Shown: positions 55,301-64,000 of the stretch, one piece after another | How positions within the stretch are numbered: position 1 is the first letter of the stretch | How the letters are laid out: each line of letters starts with the position of its first letter | NCBI GenBank assembly: GCA_019918135.1 | Contig: WBZZ01002473.1 | Span: 19,837-83,836 of the forward strand | Direction of reading: 5' to 3' | Source: Paulinella micropora | Taxonomy: Eukaryota > Cercozoa > Imbricatea > Euglyphida > Paulinellidae | Length of the DNA stretch: 64,000 bases | Notes under the pieces: generated by a model | The model's input: only the letters and a program-made list of their open reading frames with translations | The model's database searches: none | What the model was told of the DNA's origin: nothing | Position numbers and translations under genes: made by a program

Positions 55301-58300
55301 TTACACCGCCCGTACGAGCATGGCAATCAAAAGCGCCAGTCCAAGGGCCGCGGCGACGCCGCCCGCTATAGCTAGGCGGGTCGTTTGCTGCCGATCGTCC
55401 CCGAACGCGCTCGCGAACCTGCTGCCCGCGCAATACTTGCGCGCGCAGGCGGACACGGCCGCGCCCGTAAACATGGCAACGGCGGCCGCGAGCGAAGAGC
55501 ACAGCAGAGCGGCCGCGAACGCGCCTGCCACGAGCCGTCCGTTGCAGCGGCAGTGGTCAGAATCGTCCTGGCAGGCCCCGAACCAGAAGACGGTCGCTTC
55601 GTTGCCGAGGCAGGGCGAGGAGACAATCGTCTCGCTGGCAGTTGGCGGGGGCAACAGGTACAGGCAGTAGTCGGTGCTGATGTTGAGGAAGGCGGCCAGC
55701 TCCCACGGGGGCACCCCCGGGTCGACGGCCCAGCGGAGGTCGAGTGCCGTCTGCAGCCCGACCACGACGGCTTTCGACGTTTTGGTAATGTTAGTCGACA
55801 GCGCCTGCAGCTGGTCGAGATTCTCGTTGACGCTGGCCAGCATGCCGGCGCCCGAGTTGTACAGGTTGCTCAATTGTTTTTGTTTGGCCCTGCCCGCTTG
55901 TATCGCCTCCCTCAGGAGCTTGTAGCGGGCCAGCGCCTCCTGGTAGACCTTGGCAAACTCTGCCCTGGCCTTGGCGGCGTAATCCTCGATGTCCTGCTGC
56001 AGCGCATCGGAACTATTGGCCATGTGGTTGAGAAAAATCTGCGTGTTTTGTCCAATGGCGCCGCTGGACGAGAAGGCCTGCATCGAGTCCCTGGCCGCCT
56101 GCTCGACCTGGGCCGCGAGGCCCACGGAGGACGCCGAGAGCTGCGACACCGTCTCGCCCAGCCGGCGGTACAGGGGCATCAGCTCGCTCTGCTGCTGCAG
56201 GCGCAGCTGCACCGCGTTGTCCCTGACGGCCTCGAGGCTGGGCAGCTGGCCCCGCGTGATGCGGTCGGACAGGCACAAGACGGCCGGGGAGGCCGGGCAG
56301 GCCACGGTCACGTTGAGCGCGCCCGACAGGGCCGTGACGTCGACGACCGACGTCTGGTACTGGGCCAGGCCCCCCAACGCCGTCGCGAACACCAGACTTC
56401 CGTTGACATGCACGCGCAGCTCGCAGCCGGCGCCAATGGTTGCGGGGTCGACGGTGGTGTACGCCAAGCGCACCTCGCGCTGCTGCGTGCCGCCAATAGG
56501 CTGCTTGAGCTCCAGTTGTTGCGGACAGAAGCGGAGCCCCTCCAGCCCCTGCGATGACACCGTGCTGTTCAGGGCGAACGGCACCCGCAGCAGGATCTCC
56601 AGCTCCCAGCGCTTGGGGTAGAAGCGGACGGCGCCGCTGTTGCGCGGCCAGTGCACGTAGTACTTCTCCAGGATCGCGCACAGCCCGGCCTGGGTCGTCC
56701 TCGTGCGCTGGCAGCGCCGGTCGCGCAGGCGCAGCCCCGCGCCTGGGGGTCCAGCGCGGCCAGCCACTCGTAGCGGCGGCGGTCGGCCTCGGGCGCGTTC
56801 TGAATCGCCTGCAGCTGTTGCAGCACGTCTTCCGGGGACGGTGCGGGCTCGACGTCGAGCGGCGCCAGGAAGTGGCCCAGGCACACGTCGGCGGCGCGCG
56901 GGTCAAAGACGCCCTGCGCGTACGGGTTGCGCGCGCCGTCCAGGAATCTGGCCATGCCGTCCTCGCGCAGGGGCAGGCGCACGAGCCCGCCCCACTGCGA
57001 CAGGTACTGCTGCCGCTGCTCGGGGGCGAGCCCCGCGTACCAGTCGCTCTTGGCCAGCCAGCCGGCGGAGCCCGACTGGGCGGCGCGGGCTCGAACAAGT
57101 ACAGCGGCGTGTGCGCGCGGGCCGCCAGCCACTGCATGGGCTTCAGCAGCGCCTGCGGCACGTCGTGCACGTACATCTGCAAGCCCTCGGGCGCGCCGCT
57201 GTAGCTGGCGGAGCCGAACGGGTGCGAGACATTGGCACCTGCCCCTCCCCCGCCGCCGGAGGGCGAAGACGACGCGTTGATGGCGCGGTAGGCCCTGACC
57301 AGCCCGCTGGCGGCGTCCACCGCGGTGGCGCGCACCGGGCACGGCCGGTCCAGGCAGTACGGGTAACCGGCGAAGTAGAGCTGGGCGGGCAGCAGGCGCT
57401 CGTGCACGTTGACCCAGCTGGCCGTCTCGACCGTGCCGTTCGCGGTTGGCTCGATGGCCGCCGTACAGTCTGTGCGGCGTCCGCCGAGCAACCACAACTC
57501 GCTGAGGTCGGCCGACGCCAGCGCGGCCGACGCCTCGTCCTCCTGCAGCTGCAGCTGCGGCGCGTTGGAGACGCCGGCGCCCGCCGAGTTGAGCGTCACG
57601 CGGCCGCGCGACGCCTTGGGCCCGTACGTCAGGTCCCGGCGGCCGCGCCTCGTCGACGTCACGGTCGGCGACGGCAGCTCGCCCTGCGCCAGCCCCCTGA
57701 GCTGCGCGGCCTGGCGGCGCATGACGGGCACGCTCGTCAGCAGGTCGTCCCAGAACAACAGCGCGGGGTGGAACGTCAGCGACAGCTCGGCCTCGCCGGT
57801 TGCAGGCACAACCGCCGCGCCCGCGCGCTGCGCGAGGCGCCACGCGCCCAGCGCCGAGCCGTCGGTCTGGGCCATCAGGACCGCGTAGTCACCGGGGCTC
57901 ACGGCGCAGGCGGCGCCGAGCTGCGCCTCCAACACCCGTGCCTCGGCCGAGCTGGCGCTGACGTTGGCCAGCAGCCGCTGCAGGAACGGCCACGTCAAAT
58001 GCCTCACGACGAGCCCGTTGCGCGCGTTGGCCCACACCGAGTTCAGGGCGCGGCTCTGGTTGCAATTGTCGTCCAGCGCGGCCAGCAGCTCGTTGGTGAG
58101 GTTGCCCCAGGCCCCGGTCGCTGGCCGCGGCTGGCCGCAGTGCCCGTACTTGACCCAGTCCCACTGCGCGCCGTCCGCATTCAGTGGGCGGCAGAACTCG
58201 CCGCGCAGGACTTCTGTGACGGCCTCCAGGCCGCTCTCGTTGCCGCTGGCGCACTCGGTCCAGCCGGCCGGCGCCAGCCAAGCACCGGTAGCGGCGGGCG

Positions 58301-60088
58301 TCGGCACGGTGCGGTTGGTGAGCCCCAACAGCGACGCGGACGCGAGCGCAGTGGCGCCCAGCCAGCTCAGGCGCGTGTTTTCCGAGCTAGAGACCTCGAC
58401 CCGGCGCTGCAGCACGCAGGTGCACTCCCGCCCAGTGCAGCCGCGCGGCCGAGCAGCAGCGCGGTCTGCAGCAACGAGTCGTACTGCTGGTTCTCGAAGG
58501 ACAGCGGCACGAGGTTGCACTCGAGCCACAGCGAACGCCTCTCCAGCAGCACAGATGCCGCGCTCTGGTAGCACGGGCCGCGCCCGGGCCTAGCAGCCGG
58601 CGGAACCGGGCGAATGCTGACCCAGGCGCTGCCCCTAACGGGAACCAGTCGGGCGCGCCAGTTGTTCGTTGAACAGCAGCAGGGGCCGCCGGCCGCCGTC
58701 GGTCAGCAGCGGCGACCAGCCCTGTTCGATTGAGTCCTGCAGGGCGCTGAACAGGCCGCGCACCAGCGACGCCTTGGAGTCGGCGCGCGTGTGGATCAGC
58801 TCCAGCACCCGGGCCAGGCTGCCCCACACGGCCGACGCGCTCACCGCCTTCTCCAGCAGCGCCTGCATGAACAGCCGGTTGCGCTCCGTGATGAATTCCG
58901 CGCCGTCGGCGCACGACAACAGCGCGTTGATCTGGCCTTCCACGACCGTAATCGCCCGCCTCACGGCCCCGTTCGCGTTCAGCACCTGCTGCGTCGTGTT
59001 CTCGACCAAGCCCACGTGGCGCCGCAGAATCTCGTTGTAGAATTCGCCGTGGCGTTCAACTGGTCCTCCAGCGACGACACAGCGGAGTCTACGCGGTTGA
59101 GCAGGCCCTCCACCTGGTCCCTGGCCGCGCCGATCTGCGCATTAGTCGCCTGGTACGAATCCACCATCGAGTTCCATTCATCGCTGAATTCCGTTGACGC
59201 CTTGAACTGGTCCAGCTCGCGCGTGTACATGTTGCGCAGGTACAACAGCTCCGTGGTGTACGCGTTGGACAATTTCAGGTCAAGTTCATACTTGATGTTC
59301 TGCACCTCGTTCTCGGCGCAGGTCTTGAGGTCCAGGCACTTGGAAGACACGGCCGTGAGCGAGCTGGCCAGGCAGTCGGCGAGCACCGTGGCGGCGTCGG
59401 TCTCGGCGCTTTCGCCGGCCGCCTTGGTCAGGTCCATGGTCTTGACCGCGTCCAGGCTCAGCTGCTTGAGCTCTTCCACGCGTTCGAGAATTCGGTGCAC
59501 ACGGTTTGGATCTCGTTCAGCGTCAGATTGCTCGAGATGGCCTGTAGCAGCGCACGGCGGCGGGGCCGCATTGAGTTGTTGGTGTCCTGCTGGTTCAGGA
59601 TGTTCAGCGCTTTCCCGAAGAGATCGGCGGTGGTGTTGGGATTGGTTTCGTGCGGCGCCAGCGGCGTGCCGGGGTCCTGCAGCGACTTGGCGTTGCTGGA
59701 GTTGGTTTTGTTCGACAGGGCTCGACGTCTGATTCAAGAAGTCCCTGACGGTGCGCGCCAGCAGCCCCCCGTCCACGTCGTCCGTGAGGGACACGCTCGC
59801 CGTGACGGTGCGAGTCCACGACGGAGCGAAGCCTATGAGCTCTAATTCGTTGTACTCGACAAAGGGCGCGGAAACTGCTAGGGGCACTTGGAACTCTTGC
59901 CCATTGTCGGTGAACGTGACTAACGATCTGCAGATCGAGTCGACACAACCACGCGATTCAACGACGGCGCGGACTTGGGACCCTGACCCCAGCGGAATTA
60001 CCGAGCGAACCCTCGCAAAGGCAGTGGAATCGCCCCAGACCGCACCGAACGCAACCGCGGCGTTTAGCAGCAGCAGCAGCGGCAGCAT
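55301..60088 (-). CDS. Large type I-like membrane glycoprotein, broken by about seven frameshifts
   Basis: Starting at ATG 60088 with a signal peptide (MLPLLLLLNAAVAFG), protein-like sequence runs for 4.8 kb to a stop at 55301, but in pieces that switch frame near 59735, 59475, 59045, 58650, 58445, 57080 and 56720. Segments show many N-x-S/T sites, paired Cys, heptad-like helices (SAVSSLEDQLNATAN; QIFLNHMANSSDALQQDIED), a polybasic RPRRR between the first two breaks, and a C-terminal hydrophobic span (residues GAFAAALLCSSLAAAVAMF) followed by a Cys-rich patch and a second hydrophobic end. Expected length is near 1600 residues. The layout is that of a surface or entry glycoprotein, but no fold family is recognised. 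Breaks may be sequencing indels, since several occur at GC runs, or true decay. No joined sequence is offered. Confidence 0.55.
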
Positions 60089-60692
60089 GTGAACAGAGAC
60101 AGATGGAAAAGAAGAGTGCAGAGAAACTAACTTGGATTTCCCCCTTGGCTCTCTCACTCTTTGTTATTCTTTCTCTGGCGCACGGCCGCCCAAGCTAGCA
60201 GCAAAAAGGAAAACATGGGTGCCCCCCCCCGGAAAAAAGGAGCGGGGGGGGGCCAGAAGGGGGGGGAAATGTGCGACAGGTCCTGACTTTTTCGGCTCTC
60301 CTTTTTTTCCTCCGACCCGCCCGGTCGCACATTTGCGAGCGAGCGCGGCGGGCGGGGGGGGGGGAGTGCGCCCCCCCCCCCTCTCCGGTCCTGAGCAAAT
60401 CTTTTTTTCTCGAGATTTGCGGCACAGGCGCCCCGATAATCTTGCCTGGATTTTGCGGCACGCCCGGGGGGCAAGCTCTCCCCGTGAGACTGTCCCCTCA
60501 CCCCCTCTTTCCCCACTCTCACCCCCCCCCGCCCCACCTGGTTTCTCTCCCCCCCCCTCTCTCTCTCTCTCTCTTGCTACACACACAGTCGCACCGCGGG
60601 GTGCTGGCTGGACATACCTGGCCGCAAAACGGGTACATCCTTCCTTATTAAGAAAAAAAAAGACAAACAGGCACACCCAAGACAGACTGGAA
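60089..60692. other. Divergent promoter region, GC runs, no supported gene
   Basis: Contains G runs at about 60244-60252, 60260-60266 and 60354-60364, C runs at 60370-60380 and 60550-60558, and a CT-repeat at 60558-60575. Long low-complexity frames on both strands are not credited. Confidence 0.5.
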
Positions 60693-62759
60693 ATGAGCGA
60701 ACTAAGTTTTGTTCTCGCGCTCAAGACGGGGCGGCCCGGGTGTTACGACAAGCTCTGGTGCCAGCTCAGGCAGGCCAATTACGCGGCCAGCTGCTGCTAG
60801 AAGTTCTCGACACTAAGCCAACAAATGGGAAATACAAGCCAGCGGACCCCGGGCGCCCCGTGGCGGTCAGCCTTTTCGGCTTGGTGCCGCTGTCGGGCGC
60901 CGTGGGGCACCAGGGCATCACCTGCATAGACCCAACGCTGGTGTGGGCGGATAAGAAGGGGTCCGGGGCCGGGGCGTTCAGTATCGAGAAGCTCGAGTGG
61001 GCCGCAGACGACAGCAAACATCGGCAACGCGAACCAGGAACGAGCTTAAGACGTTGCTAGAACAGTTGTCGACCGAATTTAATGGGTGTGTCATGGATTC
61101 GAACGTACCCTTTGCCCAGACCACCGCCAGGATTAGGCACCTGGACTACTTTCGCGAGAGCTTGTTCGGCGGCTGCAGGATGCCGGGGGCAGTGGAAATG
61201 CGGCTGCTGCAGAGGCAGGTGAGGGCCGCGTACAAGGGCCCTCCAGCGAAGAACTGCAGCAGGCCGCGGAAGCCTGCGCCCGGGCTAAGACCATAGACGA
61301 AAAGTGGCTGGCCGCCGTTACAAACGATGCGCTGTGCCACTGGGCGTACCACTGCGCCTGGGCCCTGCGGCGCCTAGGCCTGACCGAAAGGCTGGTGTGG
61401 CAACACGGGGACCTGCAAGGAAAAAGTGCACAAGAATTGTTGCGCGAGGCCCGCCAGGACAGTCTGAGCAAGCCCTTGCAAGCGCTGCTAGCGCTGGGCG
61501 GCGAGGTTCTGGCAGAAATGCTGGGCTTTTTCAGCCGGGCGCAGTGGTACCTGGAGGACAGGCTGGACGTGTGCGGCCGGACCGCAGCGCGCGGCAAGCA
61601 CGACTTCCGTTTGCGCGACCAGGTGCTGCACACGCTGGACCTGCCGGGCGAGCTGGCGGCCCAGCGCGCAGACGACTGCGAGAGCCTGTCGCTGAGCTGC
61701 TACCTCCAGTCCGAGAGTTTCCTGTGCTGGTGCGAGTCCGTTTCGGGCCAGCTACATTTTCTGCCGCCGCTGCTAGCGCTGGTAGTGACGTGCGCGCTCA
61801 AGTTCTACCGAACAACGCTGGTAGTAGGCAGCGTAGCCTTCGGTGTGGGCGCCGGCGACCCCGTCGCCCGGCAAGAAGTGCCCGTGGCAGAGGCGCGCGA
61901 GTTCGAGGCGGCCAGGCGGGGGGCCCAGATCTCGAACGAAACGGCCCTGCCCCGGGACGACGCCAGGGTCCAGTGCCACGTGTTCTGCCTGCTGGTACCG
62001 TCGGCCTGGCTCCGGGCGCGAAGGGCGCAGCAGCCGCCGGGCCACACGGTCGGGCAGGCCAGGCGGCTGCTGGGGGCCGGCCGCCAGAGCCTGCCGTTAC
62101 TCCCCGTAGACTGCACGGTGATTACGCTGGCGAACCAAAACCTGCTGGCCGGCGGCGGCGTGCAGCCCCTGCTGAGAGAACACTTCTTGTACCGGCCGCA
62201 CTGGGCGGACGTGGCTGCGGGCGCGTTGCCCGTGCACACGCGCCAGAGCCCGTACAACACGCAGAGCGCGCGGGGCTACCGGGACGTGTCGTTCTTGTTC
62301 TGCCCCCAAGACGACTCCTCCGGACAGTTTGCGGTGCGGGCCGGGGGTTACCCGGGCTCCGACGAGCTCATGAGCGTCGGGGCCCCGATGTGCTGCCTGC
62401 TGGACAGCCACCGGTCGTGCCGGGAATGTGGCGGCGGCCGCAACTGCGGCAGCGTCGTCGACCTGCTGCCGGTCGGGCAGGACGTTCGTGACGGTGTGGC
62501 GCGGGCTTGCGCGCTTTTGCAGGCGGTGGTGCCGCCGCCCCTGCTGCCCGTGCCCCTAACCAGCGGCCAATGCCAAGAGAATTACCACAAGATTATCACG
62601 GGCAGCTGGGACGACAAGAGGAGCCGCTCTCCCTGGTACGCGGTCTGGCCCAGCAGCTGCTTTACGCAGGAACCCCCGGCTGACGGCGCAGTGTCGGTGC
62701 AGCTAGCAGAAGGGTTTGCTGTTTGGTACAAGCAAGGCCCCACGAGCGCCGGAACGTGA
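60693..62759 (+). CDS. Unknown Cys-rich protein of about 690 residues, three frameshifts
   Basis: Begins at ATG 60693 (MSELSFVLALKTGRPGCYDK). Protein-like sequence switches frame near 60785, 61010 and 61235, then runs uninterrupted to a stop at 62759. The intact last part has RADDCESLSLSCYLQ, a Cys in a DDCE context, and later CHVFCLLVPSAWL; the pair recalls Cys-His peptidase or transglutaminase-like folds, but only loosely. A Cys cluster (HRSCRECGGGRNCG) lies near the end. Without the breaks all frames would form one protein. No family assigned. The breaks coincide with GC-rich short runs. Confidence 0.45.
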
Positions 62760-62906
62760 CGACGCGCGAGCGTACAACAATTTCTTTTTAAAAAGAAGAA
62801 TGATCACCTCTCTTTTTTTGTTCCGGGTCGGAAATCTCGCGTTGACAGAAAGACCGTTTTTTTTTAATGATTTTTGTACAGGAGCCGGCGCTGCCAGCGC
62901 AGGTAC

Positions 62907-63516
62907 TTAGCAGCAGCCCGCCTTCACGCCGTTGCTGGTGTCGACGACGCCGACCGTTTCTTTCTCTGCTCTCCTGTGGCTGATCTCGGCCGCCTGCACC
63001 AAGAACGGCCGGATCTTAGCCATCAATTCTTCTTGCGAGTCTGTTTCTGCGCTAGTATGCAGGATCCGGCCCCGAACCGCTGCCTCAAGTCACTGTTGCC
63101 GTGCAGGTCTTCCTCTGCGCCATCGTACCCCCGATCGCGCTGGCAGCCGACCAGCACGAACAGGATGTCCTCGTTCTTGTCTTTCGAAGAAGTGTTAAAC
63201 TTTAGTACCTCCTGGTGGAAATTTTCTTTTTCTAAGCTGCAGCACACCAGAGCCATGTGCGCGCCGCGCATGTAATTCGAAATCATGGAGTCAAAACGCT
63301 CCTGCCCGGCCGTGTCCCAGACCCAGATCTGGTGCAGTTGGTTATCGAGCTCTATGGCGGGCAAGATCTTGAAATCCAGACCAACCGTGGCGGGGGTGTG
63401 GCATTCGCTGGGGGCCTGTTATCCGCAAGCTTCTGCAAGAGGGAGGACTTGCCTGCGCTCGATGATCCCAGCATGACTACTTTGAGGTATTTGCCGGTCG
63501 CGACCCTTTTTTGCAT
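62907..63516 (-). CDS. Rab/Ras-like small GTPase, two frameshifts
   Basis: Small GTPases of this family cycle between GTP and GDP states to control vesicle traffic. From ATG 63516 the sequence has the P-loop (VVMLGSSSAGKSSLLQ), then after a frame change near 63430 the switch I Thr region (TPATVGLDF) and switch II WDTAGQERFDSM, the LVG strand where NKxD is expected but CQRD is seen, and after a second change near 63085 the G5 motif (HTSAETDSQEEL). It ends KAGCC, a Rab-type double-Cys prenylation signal. Both breaks look like one missing base in C or G/C runs. Length about 200 residues, normal for Rab. NKxD to CQRD is the odd point: the guanine-specificity Asp is kept, but the Asn-Lys is not. 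Confidence 0.7.
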
Positions 63517-64000
63517 ACCCTTGTGTCGCTTGTTTTTTGGGGGGGGGGGACTGGTGAGGTCTGCCTTGAGGGTTGGCCAAGGAGAAGAATTGTTTTTGAA
63601 AAAAAAACCAAGAAAAGAAAAGCCAAGCAACGCACAAAGAAGGGAGCGTAAAGGAATAGGGGGGGGGGGGGCGGGAGGGCTTCGTTTTTTCTGCTGAACC
63701 AACCTTGCTTCGTCTACGGGGGGAGGGACCGCGGGCGGGGTTTGGAAAAAAAGTGTGGAAAGGGGGGGGGAGTGTGTGTGTGAAGAGTGTGGAAAGGGGG
63801 TTAGGTACGGGGGGGGGATTAGGTACGGGGGTGTGAAGAGTGTGGAAAGGGCGCGCGAGGCCCGGGAAGGCGACGGCAAGGGGGGAGAGAAGGGGGAAGG
63901 CACAAGCAAAGAAAAGGCAACGGCTCTTTCAATCTCAAAAGCGGGGGGAAAAAAGCAAAAGGAGGTTCCAAAGAAAGAAAGAAAAGCGCAGAGATTTCAG
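63517..64000. other. G-rich flank upstream of the GTPase
   Basis: Contains G runs at about 63539-63549, 63660-63672 and 63757-63769, and a three-fold repeat of GTGTGGAAAGGGG/TTAGGTACGGGGG words at 63753-63850. It is the likely promoter of the minus-strand GTPase. No gene is supported. Confidence 0.5.

Noticed and set aside
62907-63516. Intron explanation for the GTPase breaks
   Set aside because: No GT...AG pair removes the breaks while keeping both the P-loop and switch segments; one-base corrections in GC runs do.

Overview
The window looks like a piece of a large, GC-rich, gene-dense double-stranded DNA virus genome of a unicellular eukaryote, or a viral segment residing in a protist genome. 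Supporting this are tightly packed genes on both strands, ATG starts, AATAAA-type signals after several stops, at least one short spliceosomal intron backed by protein homology, and a gene mix typical of giant viruses and their satellites: a Skp1 homologue, a polymerase-helicase, a tyrosine recombinase, C2H2/MYND/zinc-ribbon proteins, Sel1 repeats, a class 3 lipase, a Rab-like GTPase, and secreted adhesin-like and glycoprotein-like proteins. No major capsid protein, family B DNA polymerase, packaging ATPase or ribosomal RNA was seen, so the taxon is not settled. Many proteins match no family I recognise.

Layout. 0-8.1 kb: a partial gene at the left edge, a two-span membrane protein and a 2251-residue secreted mosaic adhesin (PKD-like, BspA-type repeats, EGF, F5/8-type domains, Ser/Thr-rich spacers). 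8.5-13.7 kb: small unknown proteins, a 517-residue unknown and a spliced SKP1. 13.7-18.5 kb: minisatellite and TG-rich DNA, then a 916-residue protein whose C-terminal part is made of two tandem repeats. 18.6-25.2 kb: a frameshifted tyrosine recombinase, a possible relative, and a 12-finger C2H2 protein with a nuclease-like tail. 26-33 kb: unknown genes and a second repeat island with short palindromes. 33.3-38.5 kb: a P-loop kinase and a predicted spliced HNH / TV-Pol-like polymerase / SF3 helicase protein. 39-49.5 kb: unknown proteins, a secreted EGF-like protein, a lipase and a MYND protein. 49.6-52.7 kb: Sel1 protein and a multi-zinc-module protein. 52.8-54.3 kb: a tandem array of fold-back repeats. 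54.4-64 kb: small genes, a large type I-like membrane glycoprotein, an unknown Cys-rich protein and a Rab GTPase, the last three broken by single-base frameshifts.

Two patterns run through the window. Gene upstream flanks very often carry long G or C runs, many ending in an exact CCG (G8-12 then CCG, either strand). Several otherwise convincing genes carry single-base frameshifts in or near GC runs, which suggests either uncorrected sequencing indels or real decay; reads are needed to decide.

Working together: Skp1, an F-box-like candidate, a Rab, a lipase and zinc-finger proteins would fit manipulation of host ubiquitin, membrane traffic and transcription. The adhesin, EGF protein and glycoprotein would fit the particle or cell surface. 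The polymerase-helicase and recombinase could belong to an autonomous satellite-like or integrated element within the genome.
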